A DNA stretch of 36,769 nucleotides from XN24 sp047921395. Lineage in GTDB: Bacteria > Pseudomonadota > Gammaproteobacteria > Steroidobacterales > XN24. The notes under the pieces are model-generated. The model ran no database searches. It was not told the DNA's origin and saw nothing but the letters and a program-made list of their open reading frames with translations. Shown here piece after piece: positions 1 through 9,297 of the stretch (position 1 is the first letter of the stretch; every line of letters starts with the position of its first letter). A program made the translations under genes and the position numbers. The DNA lies in assembly GCA_047921395.1 (NCBI GenBank), contig JBLRWH010000019.1, positions 1 to 36,769 on the forward strand, in the 5' to 3' direction.

Positions 1-2256
1 CTAGGGCCTGTTCACACTCGGTGGGCCCAGCGGCTTGGGGCGGCCGACCGCGTAGCCCTGGACGAAATCGACCTTGAGGGCCCGCACCATTTCGAAGACC
101 TGCTCGGTCTCGACATGCTCCGCGATGACCTTGATGCCGAGGCTGCGGGCCAGCTCGATCATCGCGTTCACCATCGCGACGCTCACGTCGTCGCCGCCCA
201 GGCCGCGGATGAAGGCGCCGTCGATCTTCAGGTAGTCCATCGACAGGTGCTTCAGGTTCGCGAAGGACCCCAGGCCGCTGCCGAAATCATCCAGCGTGAA
301 CTGGCATCCCAGCCCGTGCAGCACGGCAATGAACCTGGCGGCATGGCCCAGGTTCGCGGCCACGGCCGACTCCGTCAGCTCGAAACAGACCTGCGTGGGC
401 TGCACGCCGGAGTGGTCCAGGCACTCGACGACGAACTCCAGGAACTGGGGGTCGGCGAGGGTCTGGCTCGAGACGTTCACCGCCACGCTGCGTCCCGGCG
501 GCAGCTTCAGCGCCCCCGCGCCGATCGCCGCGAAGGTGGCCTGGAGAACCCAGCGATCCACGCTCGGCATGAGGTGGTAGCGCTCCGCTGCCTGCATGAA
601 ATCGCCCGGCTTGCTCTCCGTGCCGTCGGCGTCCCGGAGCCGCAGAAGCACCTCGCAGGCCGGGCCGGAGTCGGGCCGGCCGCCCGTGGCAACGATCGGC
701 TGCGTGTGGAGTTCGAAGCGATTTTCCTTGAGGGCCGCCTGCAGGCGTTGCAGCCAGACGATCTCGCCGCGCTGCCGTGCGACCGCCTCGTCCCGCGCCG
801 AGTAGACGTGGATGCGCCCGCGGCCCTGCTGCTTCGCGACGTAGCAGGCGGAATCCGCTGCGCTGAGCGTGTCCTCGATCGAGCCGCTCTCGGGCCCGAT
901 CTGCACGAGGCCGATGCTGACGCCGACGCTGTAGATCTTGTCGCGCCAGACGAAGCGGTAGTCGCGAATCGCCGCGCACACGTCGTCGGCAATCTGGCGC
1001 GCCTTCTCGAGGGGGCAGCCCATCAGCAGCATGCCGAACTCGTCGCCGCCGACGCGGGCGACCACGTCGGAATCGCGGATCTTCTCCTTCAGGATCCCGG
1101 CCAGCTCGCGCAGCATGTTGTCGCCGGCCGTATGTCCGCTCGTGTCGTTGACGGCCTTGAACCGGTCCAGGTCGAGGTAGCAGAGCACGTGCCCCGTGCC
1201 CCCGGCGCGGCAGGTCTTCAGGATCTCGTCGAGGCGCCGCTCGAATTCCCGCCGGTTCACCAGCCCGGTCAGGGGGTCGTGGCTCGCCTGGTAGGACATC
1301 TGGCGGGTGATGCCGCGCAGCTCCGAGACGTCGTGCAGCACGATCACGCAGCCACTGGCCTCGTTGCCCGTGGTGTAGATCGGCGAGGCCTTCAGCTCGA
1401 CCGAGAACTCGTTGCCAGAGGCGCGGGCGACGAGCAGCGCGCCGCGGCCGAGATCGACCCGGCGGCGCTCCTCGAGACAGCGGGCCACCGGATCGCCGAG
1501 CGCCCGGCGGTCGGATTCGTCCACGAACGTGGCGAGATCGCTGAGGCGCCGTCCCTGCGCCACGTCGCGCTTGCACCCGATCAGCGCCTCGGCGGCCGAG
1601 TTCACGTAGTCGATGTGCCCGCGGATATCGGTCGTGATCACACCCTCGCCGATCGACTCGAGCGTAGCTTCCGCGATCCGCGTGCCCTGTTGCCTTGCCG
1701 CCTTGAGCAGGGCGTCGTGGGTCGCGCGCACCACGGTCCCGACAAGGCCGCTGTCGGACGGCACCGGGAAACCCACCAGCTCGCATTCCAGGACCAGGTC
1801 ATGCGCGTCCCGCAGTCCGAGCTGCACGACGGACTGGCGCCCGGCGCGGCGCGCGTTCAGCCAGGCCTCGAGGGCCTCCTGCTGGTCGGGTTGCACCATG
1901 TCGGCGAGGCGCCGGCCCACGAGCGGTTCGCCCCCGGCCAGCAGGGTATCGGCAGCCGGGTTCGAGTAGTGGATCTCGTCGTCGTGGAGCAACACCGCGT
2001 CGGTGACCCGGTCGGCGAGGCGCAGGAACAGCGATTGGTCCGCGAGCAGCGACAGCGGTCCGGCGGGACCCGGCCTGCGCGCGGGCGTGTCGTCGTGCCG
2101 CCCGGGGCGCGACGCCAGCTGCTCGCCGGCCGCGGACATGTGCAGCGGGCCGCCGCCTTCCTGGCGAGGCTCCGACCGGCGGCGCCACAGGATGAAAGCG
2201 AGGAAGCTGAGCGCCCCGGCGGCAATGGCAATCGTCAGGGTCTCGATCAATGGCAT
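1..2256 (-). CDS. PAS-PAS-GGDEF-EAL cyclic-di-GMP turnover protein
   Basis: A 751-residue membrane-anchored signalling protein predicted to make and/or break cyclic di-GMP. Residues 7-24 form one membrane segment, followed by two PAS-like sensor regions (about 78-170 and 195-315), a GGDEF domain and a C-terminal EAL domain (about 510-745). The GGDEF motif is intact near residue 403, and an RxxD inhibitory site (RDSD) lies five residues before it. The EAL domain has the ExLxR signature as EVLLR near 532, plus LTES, DDFGSG, KIDG, AEHVE and QGY, so phosphodiesterase activity is plausible. Both halves look catalytically competent; which one dominates cannot be told from sequence. It starts 22 bases after thiC on the same strand and may be read through from it. 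The stop codon is the first three bases of the window. Confidence 0.93.
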   Translation of the reverse strand: MPLIETLTIAIAAGALSFLAFILWRRRSEPRQEGGGPLHMSAAGEQLASRPGRHDDTPARRPGPAGPLSLLADQSLFLRLADRVTDAVLLHDDEIHYSNPAADTLLAGGEPLVGRRLADMVQPDQQEALEAWLNARRAGRQSVVQLGLRDAHDLVLECELVGFPVPSDSGLVGTVVRATHDALLKAARQQGTRIAEATLESIGEGVITTDIRGHIDYVNSAAEALIGCKRDVAQGRRLSDLATFVDESDRRALGDPVARCLEERRRVDLGRGALLVARASGNEFSVELKASPIYTTGNEASGCVIVLHDVSELRGITRQMSYQASHDPLTGLVNRREFERRLDEILKTCRAGGTGHVLCYLDLDRFKAVNDTSGHTAGDNMLRELAGILKEKIRDSDVVARVGGDEFGMLLMGCPLEKARQIADDVCAAIRDYRFVWRDKIYSVGVSIGLVQIGPESGSIEDTLSAADSACYVAKQQGRGRIHVYSARDEAVARQRGEIVWLQRLQAALKENRFELHTQPIVATGGRPDSGPACEVLLRLRDADGTESKPGDFMQAAERYHLMPSVDRWVLQATFAAIGAGALKLPPGRSVAVNVSSQTLADPQFLEFVVECLDHSGVQPTQVCFELTESAVAANLGHAARFIAVLHGLGCQFTLDDFGSGLGSFANLKHLSMDYLKIDGAFIRGLGGDDVSVAMVNAMIELARSLGIKVIAEHVETEQVFEMVRALKVDFVQGYAVGRPKPLGPPSVNRP

Positions 2257-2278
2257 CGCAGCGCTCTCACCGTTTCCT

Positions 2279-4171
<1,893 letters not shown>

Positions 4172-4195
4172 TCGGCTCCCTGGGCTATTCAAGGT

Positions 4196-4215
4196 AGTGT
4201 CCCGGGCGGGACACT
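4196..4215. repeat. Perfect inverted repeat between thiC and the pcm-like gene
   Basis: The arms AGTGTCCC and GGGACACT are separated by GGGC. The repeat lies 25 bases upstream of the thiC ATG and is followed on the plus strand by seven A residues. On the thiC strand the T run precedes the hairpin, and on the plus strand the run is A, so it does not fit an intrinsic terminator in either direction. It could be an operator, an mRNA hairpin in the thiC leader, or a remnant of a short mobile repeat. Confidence 0.6.
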
Positions 4216-4328
4216 AAAAAAACGGATGTACCACGATGCCGCTGGCAAGGCACTGCGCAAGGCTACAGAGCTTAGCCTATGGCCGCCGGCCCTCAACGGC
4301 CCATTCACCATAATGCAGGCGTACTTGC

Positions 4329-4357
4329 TTGTCACACCTTCCGGGAGCCACTAACCT
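4329..4357 (+). promoter_or_regulatory. Candidate sigma-70 promoter for the pcm-rhodanese unit
   Basis: TTGTCA at 4329-4334 and TAACCT at 4352-4357 are separated by 17 bases. They lie about 45 bases upstream of the ATG of the methyltransferase gene. The match is good for a GC-rich genome, but it rests on eye inspection only. Confidence 0.4.
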
Positions 4358-4401
4358 GATCAGCCTTCCGCCGCCGTGCGGCGCTGCCTGCGCCTTTACC
4401 C

Positions 4402-5052
4402 ATGCACCTTGACTCGGCTCGAGAACAGATGGTCAGCCAGCAGCTGCGGGCTTGGGACGTGCTCGACGGGCGCGTCCTTGGCGTCATGGCATCGCTGCCC
4501 AGGGAACGGTTCGTGCCGCCCGACTGGCGCGAACTCGCCTATGCCGACACGGAAATCCCGCTCGCGCACGGCAAACAACTTGCGCCGCCGAAGATCCAGG
4601 GCCGCGCGCTGCAGGCCCTGTTGCCGCAGCCGGACGAGCACGCCCTCGAGATCGGCAGCGGCACCGGTTACCTGACCGCCTGCCTCGGGCGGCTCACCGC
4701 CAGCGTCACCGGCGTCGAGCTGCACGGAGAGCTCGCGGCCGCTGCGCGCCGCAACCTCGCGGCGCTCGGCATCGACAACGCGACGGTGCTGGAGGGCGAC
4801 GGGCTGTCGATGGAATTCCCCCGCCGCTTCGATGTCATATGCGTCAACGGCTCGCTGCCCGGCCCGACCGACTCGCTCGAGCGCCTGCTGGCGGTCGGCG
4901 GGCGGTTGTTCGTCGTCGCCGGGCAGCCGCCGATCATGCAGGCCCGCCGGATCACGCGCGTGGATGAATCCGGATGGCGCACGGAGAACGTATTCGAAAC
5001 CTGCCTGCCGATGCTGGAAAATGCCCGGCCACCCATGGAGTTCGTATTTTGA
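4402..5052 (+). CDS. Protein-L-isoaspartate O-methyltransferase-like protein (PCMT family)
   Basis: A 216-residue SAM-dependent methyltransferase of the PCMT family. The N-terminal stretch (MVSQQLRAWDVLDGRVL, then PRERFVP) and the SAM-binding motif LEIGSGTGY at about 82-90 are typical. The region that in classical Pcm reads GQTxSQPYMVA is here GKQLAPPKIQGR, so this looks like the divergent paralogue often found before tolC rather than the housekeeping repair enzyme. Whether it methylates isoaspartyl residues is uncertain. Its stop lies 11 bases before the ATG of the rhodanese gene, and a TTG overlapping the stop could even couple them. The three genes pcm-like, rhodanese and tolC probably form one neighbourhood around envelope export. 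Confidence 0.88.
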   Translation: MHLDSAREQMVSQQLRAWDVLDGRVLGVMASLPRERFVPPDWRELAYADTEIPLAHGKQLAPPKIQGRALQALLPQPDEHALEIGSGTGYLTACLGRLTASVTGVELHGELAAAARRNLAALGIDNATVLEGDGLSMEFPRRFDVICVNGSLPGPTDSLERLLAVGGRLFVVAGQPPIMQARRITRVDESGWRTENVFETCLPMLENARPPMEFVF

Positions 5053-5063
5053 CGCTGAGAGAA

Positions 5064-5372
5064 ATGACCCCCAGGGAGTACGCGGCGCGCGCGGAGGCCG
5101 GCCCGGCGCCGCTGTTGCTGGACGTCCGCGAGGGCTGGGAGCTCGCGATCGCGCGCCTGGACGGCGTGCTGCACATCCCGATGGGCGAGATCCCCGCGCG
5201 GCTCGGCGAACTTGCGCCGGAGCAGGAAATCGTCGTGCTCTGCCGGAGCGGCGGGCGCAGCGCCACGGTGGCGCGATTTCTCCAGCAACAGGGGTATCGG
5301 AACGTCTGGAACCTCGCCGGAGGAATTCTCGCCTGGTCTGAACAACTCGACCCCTCGTTGACGCAATATTGA
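5064..5372 (+). CDS. Single-domain rhodanese-like sulfurtransferase
   Basis: A 102-residue single rhodanese domain without a signal peptide, so cytosolic. The active-site loop CRSGGRS begins at Cys60, which would carry the persulfide; the rest of the fold (LLLDVREGWE near the N-terminus, GGILAWSEQL near the C-terminus) fits the family. The physiological sulfur acceptor is unknown. The ATG at 5064 is chosen because MTPREYAARA resembles the usual start of this family and GAGAGAA lies just upstream; a TTG at 5049 overlapping the stop of the preceding methyltransferase is the alternative. Confidence 0.88.
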   Translation: MTPREYAARAEAGPAPLLLDVREGWELAIARLDGVLHIPMGEIPARLGELAPEQEIVVLCRSGGRSATVARFLQQQGYRNVWNLAGGILAWSEQLDPSLTQY

Positions 5373-5379
5373 TCCCATG

Positions 5380-5411
5380 CCGCCGGCCGGGACTTGCCTC
5401 CAGGCCGGCGG
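5380..5411. repeat. GC-rich inverted repeat after the rhodanese gene
   Basis: Arms CCGCCGGCC and GGCCGGCGG (9 base pairs) enclose a 14-base loop, starting 7 bases after the rhodanese stop codon. There is no T run on either strand, so it is at best a weak or Rho-assisted end signal or an mRNA-stabilising hairpin before tolC. Confidence 0.45.
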
Positions 5412-5422
5412 TATGGTGATAT
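5394..5422 (+). promoter_or_regulatory. Candidate tolC promoter overlapping the palindrome
   Basis: TTGCCT at 5394-5399 is followed after 17 bases by TGATAT (or after 18 by GATATA). The -10 half sits inside the palindrome at 5415-5438, so a repressor bound there would block RNA polymerase. Inferred by eye. Confidence 0.3.
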
Positions 5423-5438
5423 AGCTCACTATATCACC
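5415..5438. promoter_or_regulatory. Perfect 10-bp palindrome before tolC, probable operator
   Basis: The arms GGTGATATAG and CTATATCACC flank CTCA with no mismatch. The element ends 33 bases before the tolC start codon. It is AT-rich in a GC-rich neighbourhood and has no T run after it, so a dimeric repressor site (TetR, MarR or similar) is more likely than a terminator. No regulator gene is encoded nearby, so the cognate protein is unknown. Confidence 0.55.
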
Positions 5439-5471
5439 TTGACCCCGAGATAAAGCCGCAAGGATTGACCG

Positions 5472-6926
5472 ATGAACCCGTACCGCCTGCCCGTGCTGCT
5501 CGCCGCCATGGCCATGCTCGCCGCCCCGCAAGCCCATGCCGTCGGCCTGCTGGACGCGTATCGCGACGCCCTGCGCAGCGATCCAGCCCTGCGCGAGGCC
5601 GCCGCCGTGCGCCTCGCGACGCTCGAGGCTCGCCCCCAGGCCCGGGCCGCGCTGTTGCCCCAGATCGAGGGCACGGGCAGCTACGAATACCAGGACCGCT
5701 CCGGTTCGCAGACCTTTACGCAGCTCCTCGAGGGCGGCGAGATCGCGACCCTGACGACGCGCTTCCAACAGGATGTCGAGCCGCTGCGCCAGTGGCAGTT
5801 GCGCCTGACCCAGACCCTGTTCCGCTGGGACCAGTGGATCGCGCTGCGCCAGGCCGACAAGCAGCTCGCGCGCGCCGAGGCGGAGTTCCGCGCGGCCGAG
5901 CAGGACCTGATGGCCCGGGTGTCGCGGCGTTATTTCGACATCCTGAACGCTCGCGCGACCCTCATGGCTGCCGAGGCCGCCAAGGAAGCGATCGGCCGCC
6001 AGCTGGAGCAGGCGGAGAAGCGTTTCGAGGTCGGCCTGTCCGCCATCACCGACGTACAGGAGGCCCAGGCCAGCTTCGATTCCGCCACGGCCACCGTGAT
6101 CCAGGGCAAGCGCACGCTCGCCGTCGCGCGCGAGTTCCTGCGCGAGATCACCGGAGAGTATTACCCGGACCTGGCCGATGCCGGGCCCGATACGCCGCTG
6201 ATCCCGCCCGACCCGCCCGTGGTCGACGATTGGGTCCAGACGGCGCTGGCGCAGAACCTCAGCCTGGAGGCCGCGCGCATCGCCGCCGAGATCAGCCGCG
6301 ACGGCATCGAGGCGAGCCGCAGCGGCCATTACCCCGCGGTGGAACTGTTTGCCGCGCGGGCGAACAGCGACACGACCGCCACACGCCAGGACCGCGCGGA
6401 GGCCCTGCCCGGCCAACCCGAGCCCGAGCGCCAGCCCGAAAGGCCGGCCGACAGCAATTTCTGGCAGGACAGCGTCGGCGTCCAGGTCCGGGTGCCGATC
6501 TATTCCGGCGGCGCGGTCGCCTCGCGCGTCAAGGAGGCGACCTACCTGCACCAGGCGAGCCAAAACCAGCTCGAGCGCATCGCGCGCGAGACCGAGCGCC
6601 AGACGCGCGATGCCTTCCTGTCGGTGAACTCCGAGATCAGCCGCGTCCAGGCGCTCGCCCAGGCCGTCGAGTCCAGCCAGACCGCGCTCCGGGCAACCGA
6701 GGCCGGCTTCGAGGTCGGCACGCGCACCACCGTCGACGTGCTGCAGTCGCGCCGCCAGCTGTTCGAGGCCCAGCGCGACTACGCCAACAGCCGCTATGTC
6801 TACGTGCTCAACGCGCTGTTGCTGAAGCAGGCGGCGGGGATCCTGCGCGAGGTGGATATCGAGGAAGTGGACGGCTGGCTGAAGCCGCCCGACGAGATAC
6901 CCCGGCCGACCCAGGGCCGGCGCTGA
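5472..6926 (+). CDS. tolC: TolC-family outer-membrane efflux protein
   Basis: A 484-residue outer-membrane channel of type I secretion and tripartite efflux systems. A signal peptide is visible at residues 1-23, cut after AHA. The mature part shows the two internal repeats of the OEP family: long alpha-helical hairpins rich in Glu, Gln, Arg and Ala, with GLLDAYRDALRSDP at the start and FEVGTRTTVDVLQSRRQLF in the second repeat. A proline- and glutamate-rich insert (about 306-330) sits before the strand of the second repeat. Length agrees with TolC of E. coli. No inner-membrane pump or adaptor gene is adjacent, so it may serve several pumps. The waaA gene converges on it 15 bases downstream with no visible terminator. 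Confidence 0.93.
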   Translation: MNPYRLPVLLAAMAMLAAPQAHAVGLLDAYRDALRSDPALREAAAVRLATLEARPQARAALLPQIEGTGSYEYQDRSGSQTFTQLLEGGEIATLTTRFQQDVEPLRQWQLRLTQTLFRWDQWIALRQADKQLARAEAEFRAAEQDLMARVSRRYFDILNARATLMAAEAAKEAIGRQLEQAEKRFEVGLSAITDVQEAQASFDSATATVIQGKRTLAVAREFLREITGEYYPDLADAGPDTPLIPPDPPVVDDWVQTALAQNLSLEAARIAAEISRDGIEASRSGHYPAVELFAARANSDTTATRQDRAEALPGQPEPERQPERPADSNFWQDSVGVQVRVPIYSGGAVASRVKEATYLHQASQNQLERIARETERQTRDAFLSVNSEISRVQALAQAVESSQTALRATEAGFEVGTRTTVDVLQSRRQLFEAQRDYANSRYVYVLNALLLKQAAGILREVDIEEVDGWLKPPDEIPRPTQGRR

Positions 6927-6941
6927 GGCACGCCGGCGGGC

Positions 6942-8216
6942 TCAGCGCTCCTCGGAGGGAAACAGCGGCGCCAGCAGGCCGAGCAGCTTCTCCAGCGCGC
7001 CGCCGCTGTCGGCGACCATCTCTCGAGCCCGCGCACCGTACTCCTGCCGCAATCCCGGATCGCCGAGCAGCGTCGCGACCGCCGCGCCGAGCTCGGCGGC
7101 ATCCGCGACCAGTTGCAGCCCGCCGGCCTCCTGCAGCAGCGCGGCGATGTCCTGCGCATTGAAATTGTGCGGCCCGGAAATTACCGGCATCCCCAGCGCG
7201 GCGGGTTCCAGCAGGTTGTGTCCGCCGATGGGGACGAGGCTGCCGCCGACGAACGCCACGTCGGCGGCCGCATAGAACATCGGCAGCTCCCCCAGGCTAT
7301 CCACCAGGAACACGGTGTCGGACTGCGCCGGCGTCTCCCCGAGCGAGCGGCGATGGAACAGCGCCTGGCGCCGCTCCAGCAGCTCAGCGATCCCGTTGAA
7401 GCGGTCGGGATGCCGCGGCACGAGCAGCAGCAGCGCGTCGGGGAGCTGCGCGAGGACGGCGTCGTGCGCCTCCAGCGACGCCTCCTCCTCGCCTGCGTGC
7501 GTGCTGGCCGCGACCCAGACCGGGCGCCCGGCCATGTGGGCCGCCCGGAACGCCCGGCCCGCGTCGGTCATCCCCGGCGGAAATTCCAGGTCCGCCTTCA
7601 GGTTGCCCGTCACCAGGACGCGGTCGGGGCTGGCGCCGAGCGAACGAAAGCGCTCGGCATCCTGCTCGCTCTGCGCGGCAATCAGGATGCCGTGCGACAG
7701 GGCGCGCTTGAACACGCCGATGAAACGCTGGTAGCGCTGCACGGACCGCGGCGAGATCCGGGCATTCGCAAGCACCAGCGGCACGCCGCGCACGCTGCAC
7801 TCGGCATACATGTTCGGCCACAGCTCCGTCTCCATGACGATGGCGAGGCGCGGCTGCATCCGTGCGAAGAACCGCCGCACGGAGCCCGGCATGTCGTAGG
7901 GGGCATAGCTGTGCAGCACGTCGTCGCCGAAGAGGTCACGGACGCGCTGCGCGCCGGTCGGCGTCACGGTCGTCACGACAATGGGGTACTGCGGGTAGCG
8001 CTCGCGCAAGGCCGAAATCAGCGACGACGCGGCGACGACCTCCCCCACCGAGACCGCGTGCACCCAGATGCCCGGGCGCCCGAGCCTCCGGGCGCCGAAC
8101 CCGAAACGCTCCTCGAAGCGGTCCCAGTAGGCGCGATTGCTCAGTCCCTTCCAGAACAGCAGCAGGGCGACCAGCGGGGCCGCGAGGTAGGAAATGAGGA
8201 TGTAGAGACGGTGCAA
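6942..8216 (-). CDS. waaA: 3-deoxy-D-manno-octulosonic acid transferase WaaA (KdtA)
   Basis: Inner-membrane-anchored glycosyltransferase that adds Kdo from CMP-Kdo to the lipid IVA precursor of lipopolysaccharide. The 424-residue protein has an N-terminal hydrophobic anchor (about 4-24). The catalytic base region is HAVSVGEVVAA, and the nucleotide-binding motif GGHNLLEPAALGMPVI lies near residue 320. The start is a TTG at 8216: no ATG or GTG fits, and the sequence from there matches the usual N-terminus. The preceding bases give no strong ribosome binding site. It is divergent from the lpxL-like gene and convergent with tolC, placing it in an envelope cluster. Confidence 0.96.
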   Translation of the reverse strand: MHRLYILISYLAAPLVALLLFWKGLSNRAYWDRFEERFGFGARRLGRPGIWVHAVSVGEVVAASSLISALRERYPQYPIVVTTVTPTGAQRVRDLFGDDVLHSYAPYDMPGSVRRFFARMQPRLAIVMETELWPNMYAECSVRGVPLVLANARISPRSVQRYQRFIGVFKRALSHGILIAAQSEQDAERFRSLGASPDRVLVTGNLKADLEFPPGMTDAGRAFRAAHMAGRPVWVAASTHAGEEEASLEAHDAVLAQLPDALLLLVPRHPDRFNGIAELLERRQALFHRRSLGETPAQSDTVFLVDSLGELPMFYAAADVAFVGGSLVPIGGHNLLEPAALGMPVISGPHNFNAQDIAALLQEAGGLQLVADAAELGAAVATLLGDPGLRQEYGARAREMVADSGGALEKLLGLLAPLFPSEER

Positions 8217-8260
8217 GGGCAGTCGACCGGCAGGGTGGCGGCGATGTTAGCACAGGCGCC

Positions 8261-8289
8261 CCGACCGGCCCGGAACGGGCCGCTATAAT
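8261..8289 (+). promoter_or_regulatory. Promoter of the lpxL-like gene with consensus -10
   Basis: A perfect TATAAT lies at 8284-8289, with CCGACC 17 bases upstream as a poor -35. Transcription would begin near 8296, inside the hairpin at 8290-8309, leaving a leader of about 36 bases. Confidence 0.5.
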
Positions 8290-8309
8290 GTCCGCGCACT
8301 CCCGCGGAC
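8290..8309 (+). repeat. Hairpin at the predicted 5' end of the lpxL-like mRNA
   Basis: GTCCGCG and CGCGGAC (7 base pairs) enclose CACTCC, directly after the TATAAT box. It may protect the 5' end of the transcript or be an operator; nothing further can be said from sequence. Confidence 0.4.
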
Positions 8310-8331
8310 ACGGCCAACAGCACCCACGCCC

Positions 8332-9297
8332 TTGAGCTCGGAAAAAACACCCCTCTACCGGTTCCTGGCGCCGCGCTACTGGCCGGTCTGGCTGGCGCTG
8401 GCTACCGTACGCCTGCTGGTCACGCTGCCGTTCGGCGCACAGCTCGTCGCCGGCCGGCTGATGGGGCGGCTCGGTTACCTGTTCGCCGGGGAGCGGCGAC
8501 AAATCGCGGCGCTCAATTTGGCGCTGGCGTTCCCCGAGCTCGATCCCCGGGCGCGGCGTGCGCTCCTGTTGCGGCATTTCGAGTCGCTCGGCATATCGAT
8601 CGTCGAGACGGGGCTGTGCTGGTGGGCCGACGACCGGCGGCTCGAGCGCCTGGTGGAGATTCGCGGCCTGGAGCATGCCGAGGGCGCGCTGGCCGCCGGC
8701 CATGGCGCGATCATGCTCACGGGGCATTTCACGACGCTGGATCTCGGCGGCCGTTTCCTCACGCAGCGCGCGCCCGTGAGCGCCATGTACCGCCCGCATC
8801 GCAACCCGCTGTTCGAGGAGATCATGCGCCGTGGCCGCGAGCGCTCGGCGAAACACGCCTTCTCCAAGCGCGACGTGCGCGCCATGATCCGTGGGCTGCG
8901 CACCAACCACCTGATCTGGTATGCGCCAGACCAGGCCCACAAGCGTGGCAAGTACAGCGCGGTCGTGCCGTTTTTTGGCGTACCCGCGCCGACCAATACG
9001 GCGACCTCCACCTTCGCAAGGCTCGGCGGGGCGCCCGTGGTGCCCTTCTTCCCGGTCCGGCTGCCCGGCCGCGCCGGCTACCGGCTGGACATCCTGCCGC
9101 CGCTGGAGGGCTTCCCGAGCGACGACCCGGAGGCCGATGCCGCGAGGATCAACCAGCTCCTGGAGGAACGGATCCGGCTATGCCCGGACCAGTATCTCTG
9201 GGTGCATCGCCGCTTCAAGCCCGCCGGGGAGGACGGGGAAGATCACTACGGGCGCCTGGCACGGAAGCGCAAGCGCAAGTCACGCGCTGCGCCATAG
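8332..9297 (+). CDS. Lipid A biosynthesis acyltransferase, LpxL/HtrB family
   Basis: A 321-residue member of the lysophospholipid/lauroyl acyltransferase family that adds a secondary acyl chain to Kdo2-lipid A at the inner membrane. The catalytic HX4D motif is H132-FTTL-D137, followed by YRPHRNPLFE, the block WYAPDQAHKRGKYSAVVPFF, and the C-terminal YLWVHRRFK typical of the family. Whether it adds laurate, myristate or another chain (LpxL or LpxM type) cannot be told. The start is TTG, the only usable start codon between the promoter and the conserved N-terminus, and no clear ribosome binding site precedes it. The last 52 bases, encoding a basic tail rich in Arg and Lys, overlap the end of kdkA on the opposite strand. 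Confidence 0.93.
   Translation: MSSEKTPLYRFLAPRYWPVWLALATVRLLVTLPFGAQLVAGRLMGRLGYLFAGERRQIAALNLALAFPELDPRARRALLLRHFESLGISIVETGLCWWADDRRLERLVEIRGLEHAEGALAAGHGAIMLTGHFTTLDLGGRFLTQRAPVSAMYRPHRNPLFEEIMRRGRERSAKHAFSKRDVRAMIRGLRTNHLIWYAPDQAHKRGKYSAVVPFFGVPAPTNTATSTFARLGGAPVVPFFPVRLPGRAGYRLDILPPLEGFPSDDPEADAARINQLLEERIRLCPDQYLWVHRRFKPAGEDGEDHYGRLARKRKRKSRAAP

Noticed and set aside
4193..4401. TPP riboswitch expected upstream of thiC
   Set aside because: A string like CTGATCAGG is present, but the CTGAGA and ACCTGATCTGG-type core elements in the right order are not seen on the minus strand; a covariance search would settle it.
5380..5411. Intrinsic terminator after the rhodanese gene
   Set aside because: The hairpin is good but no T run follows on either strand, so it is listed as a repeat only.
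4668..6563. 631-codon open frame on the minus strand across the pcm-like, rhodanese and tolC genes
   Set aside because: It spans three real genes and the tolC control region in antisense and shows no family resemblance.
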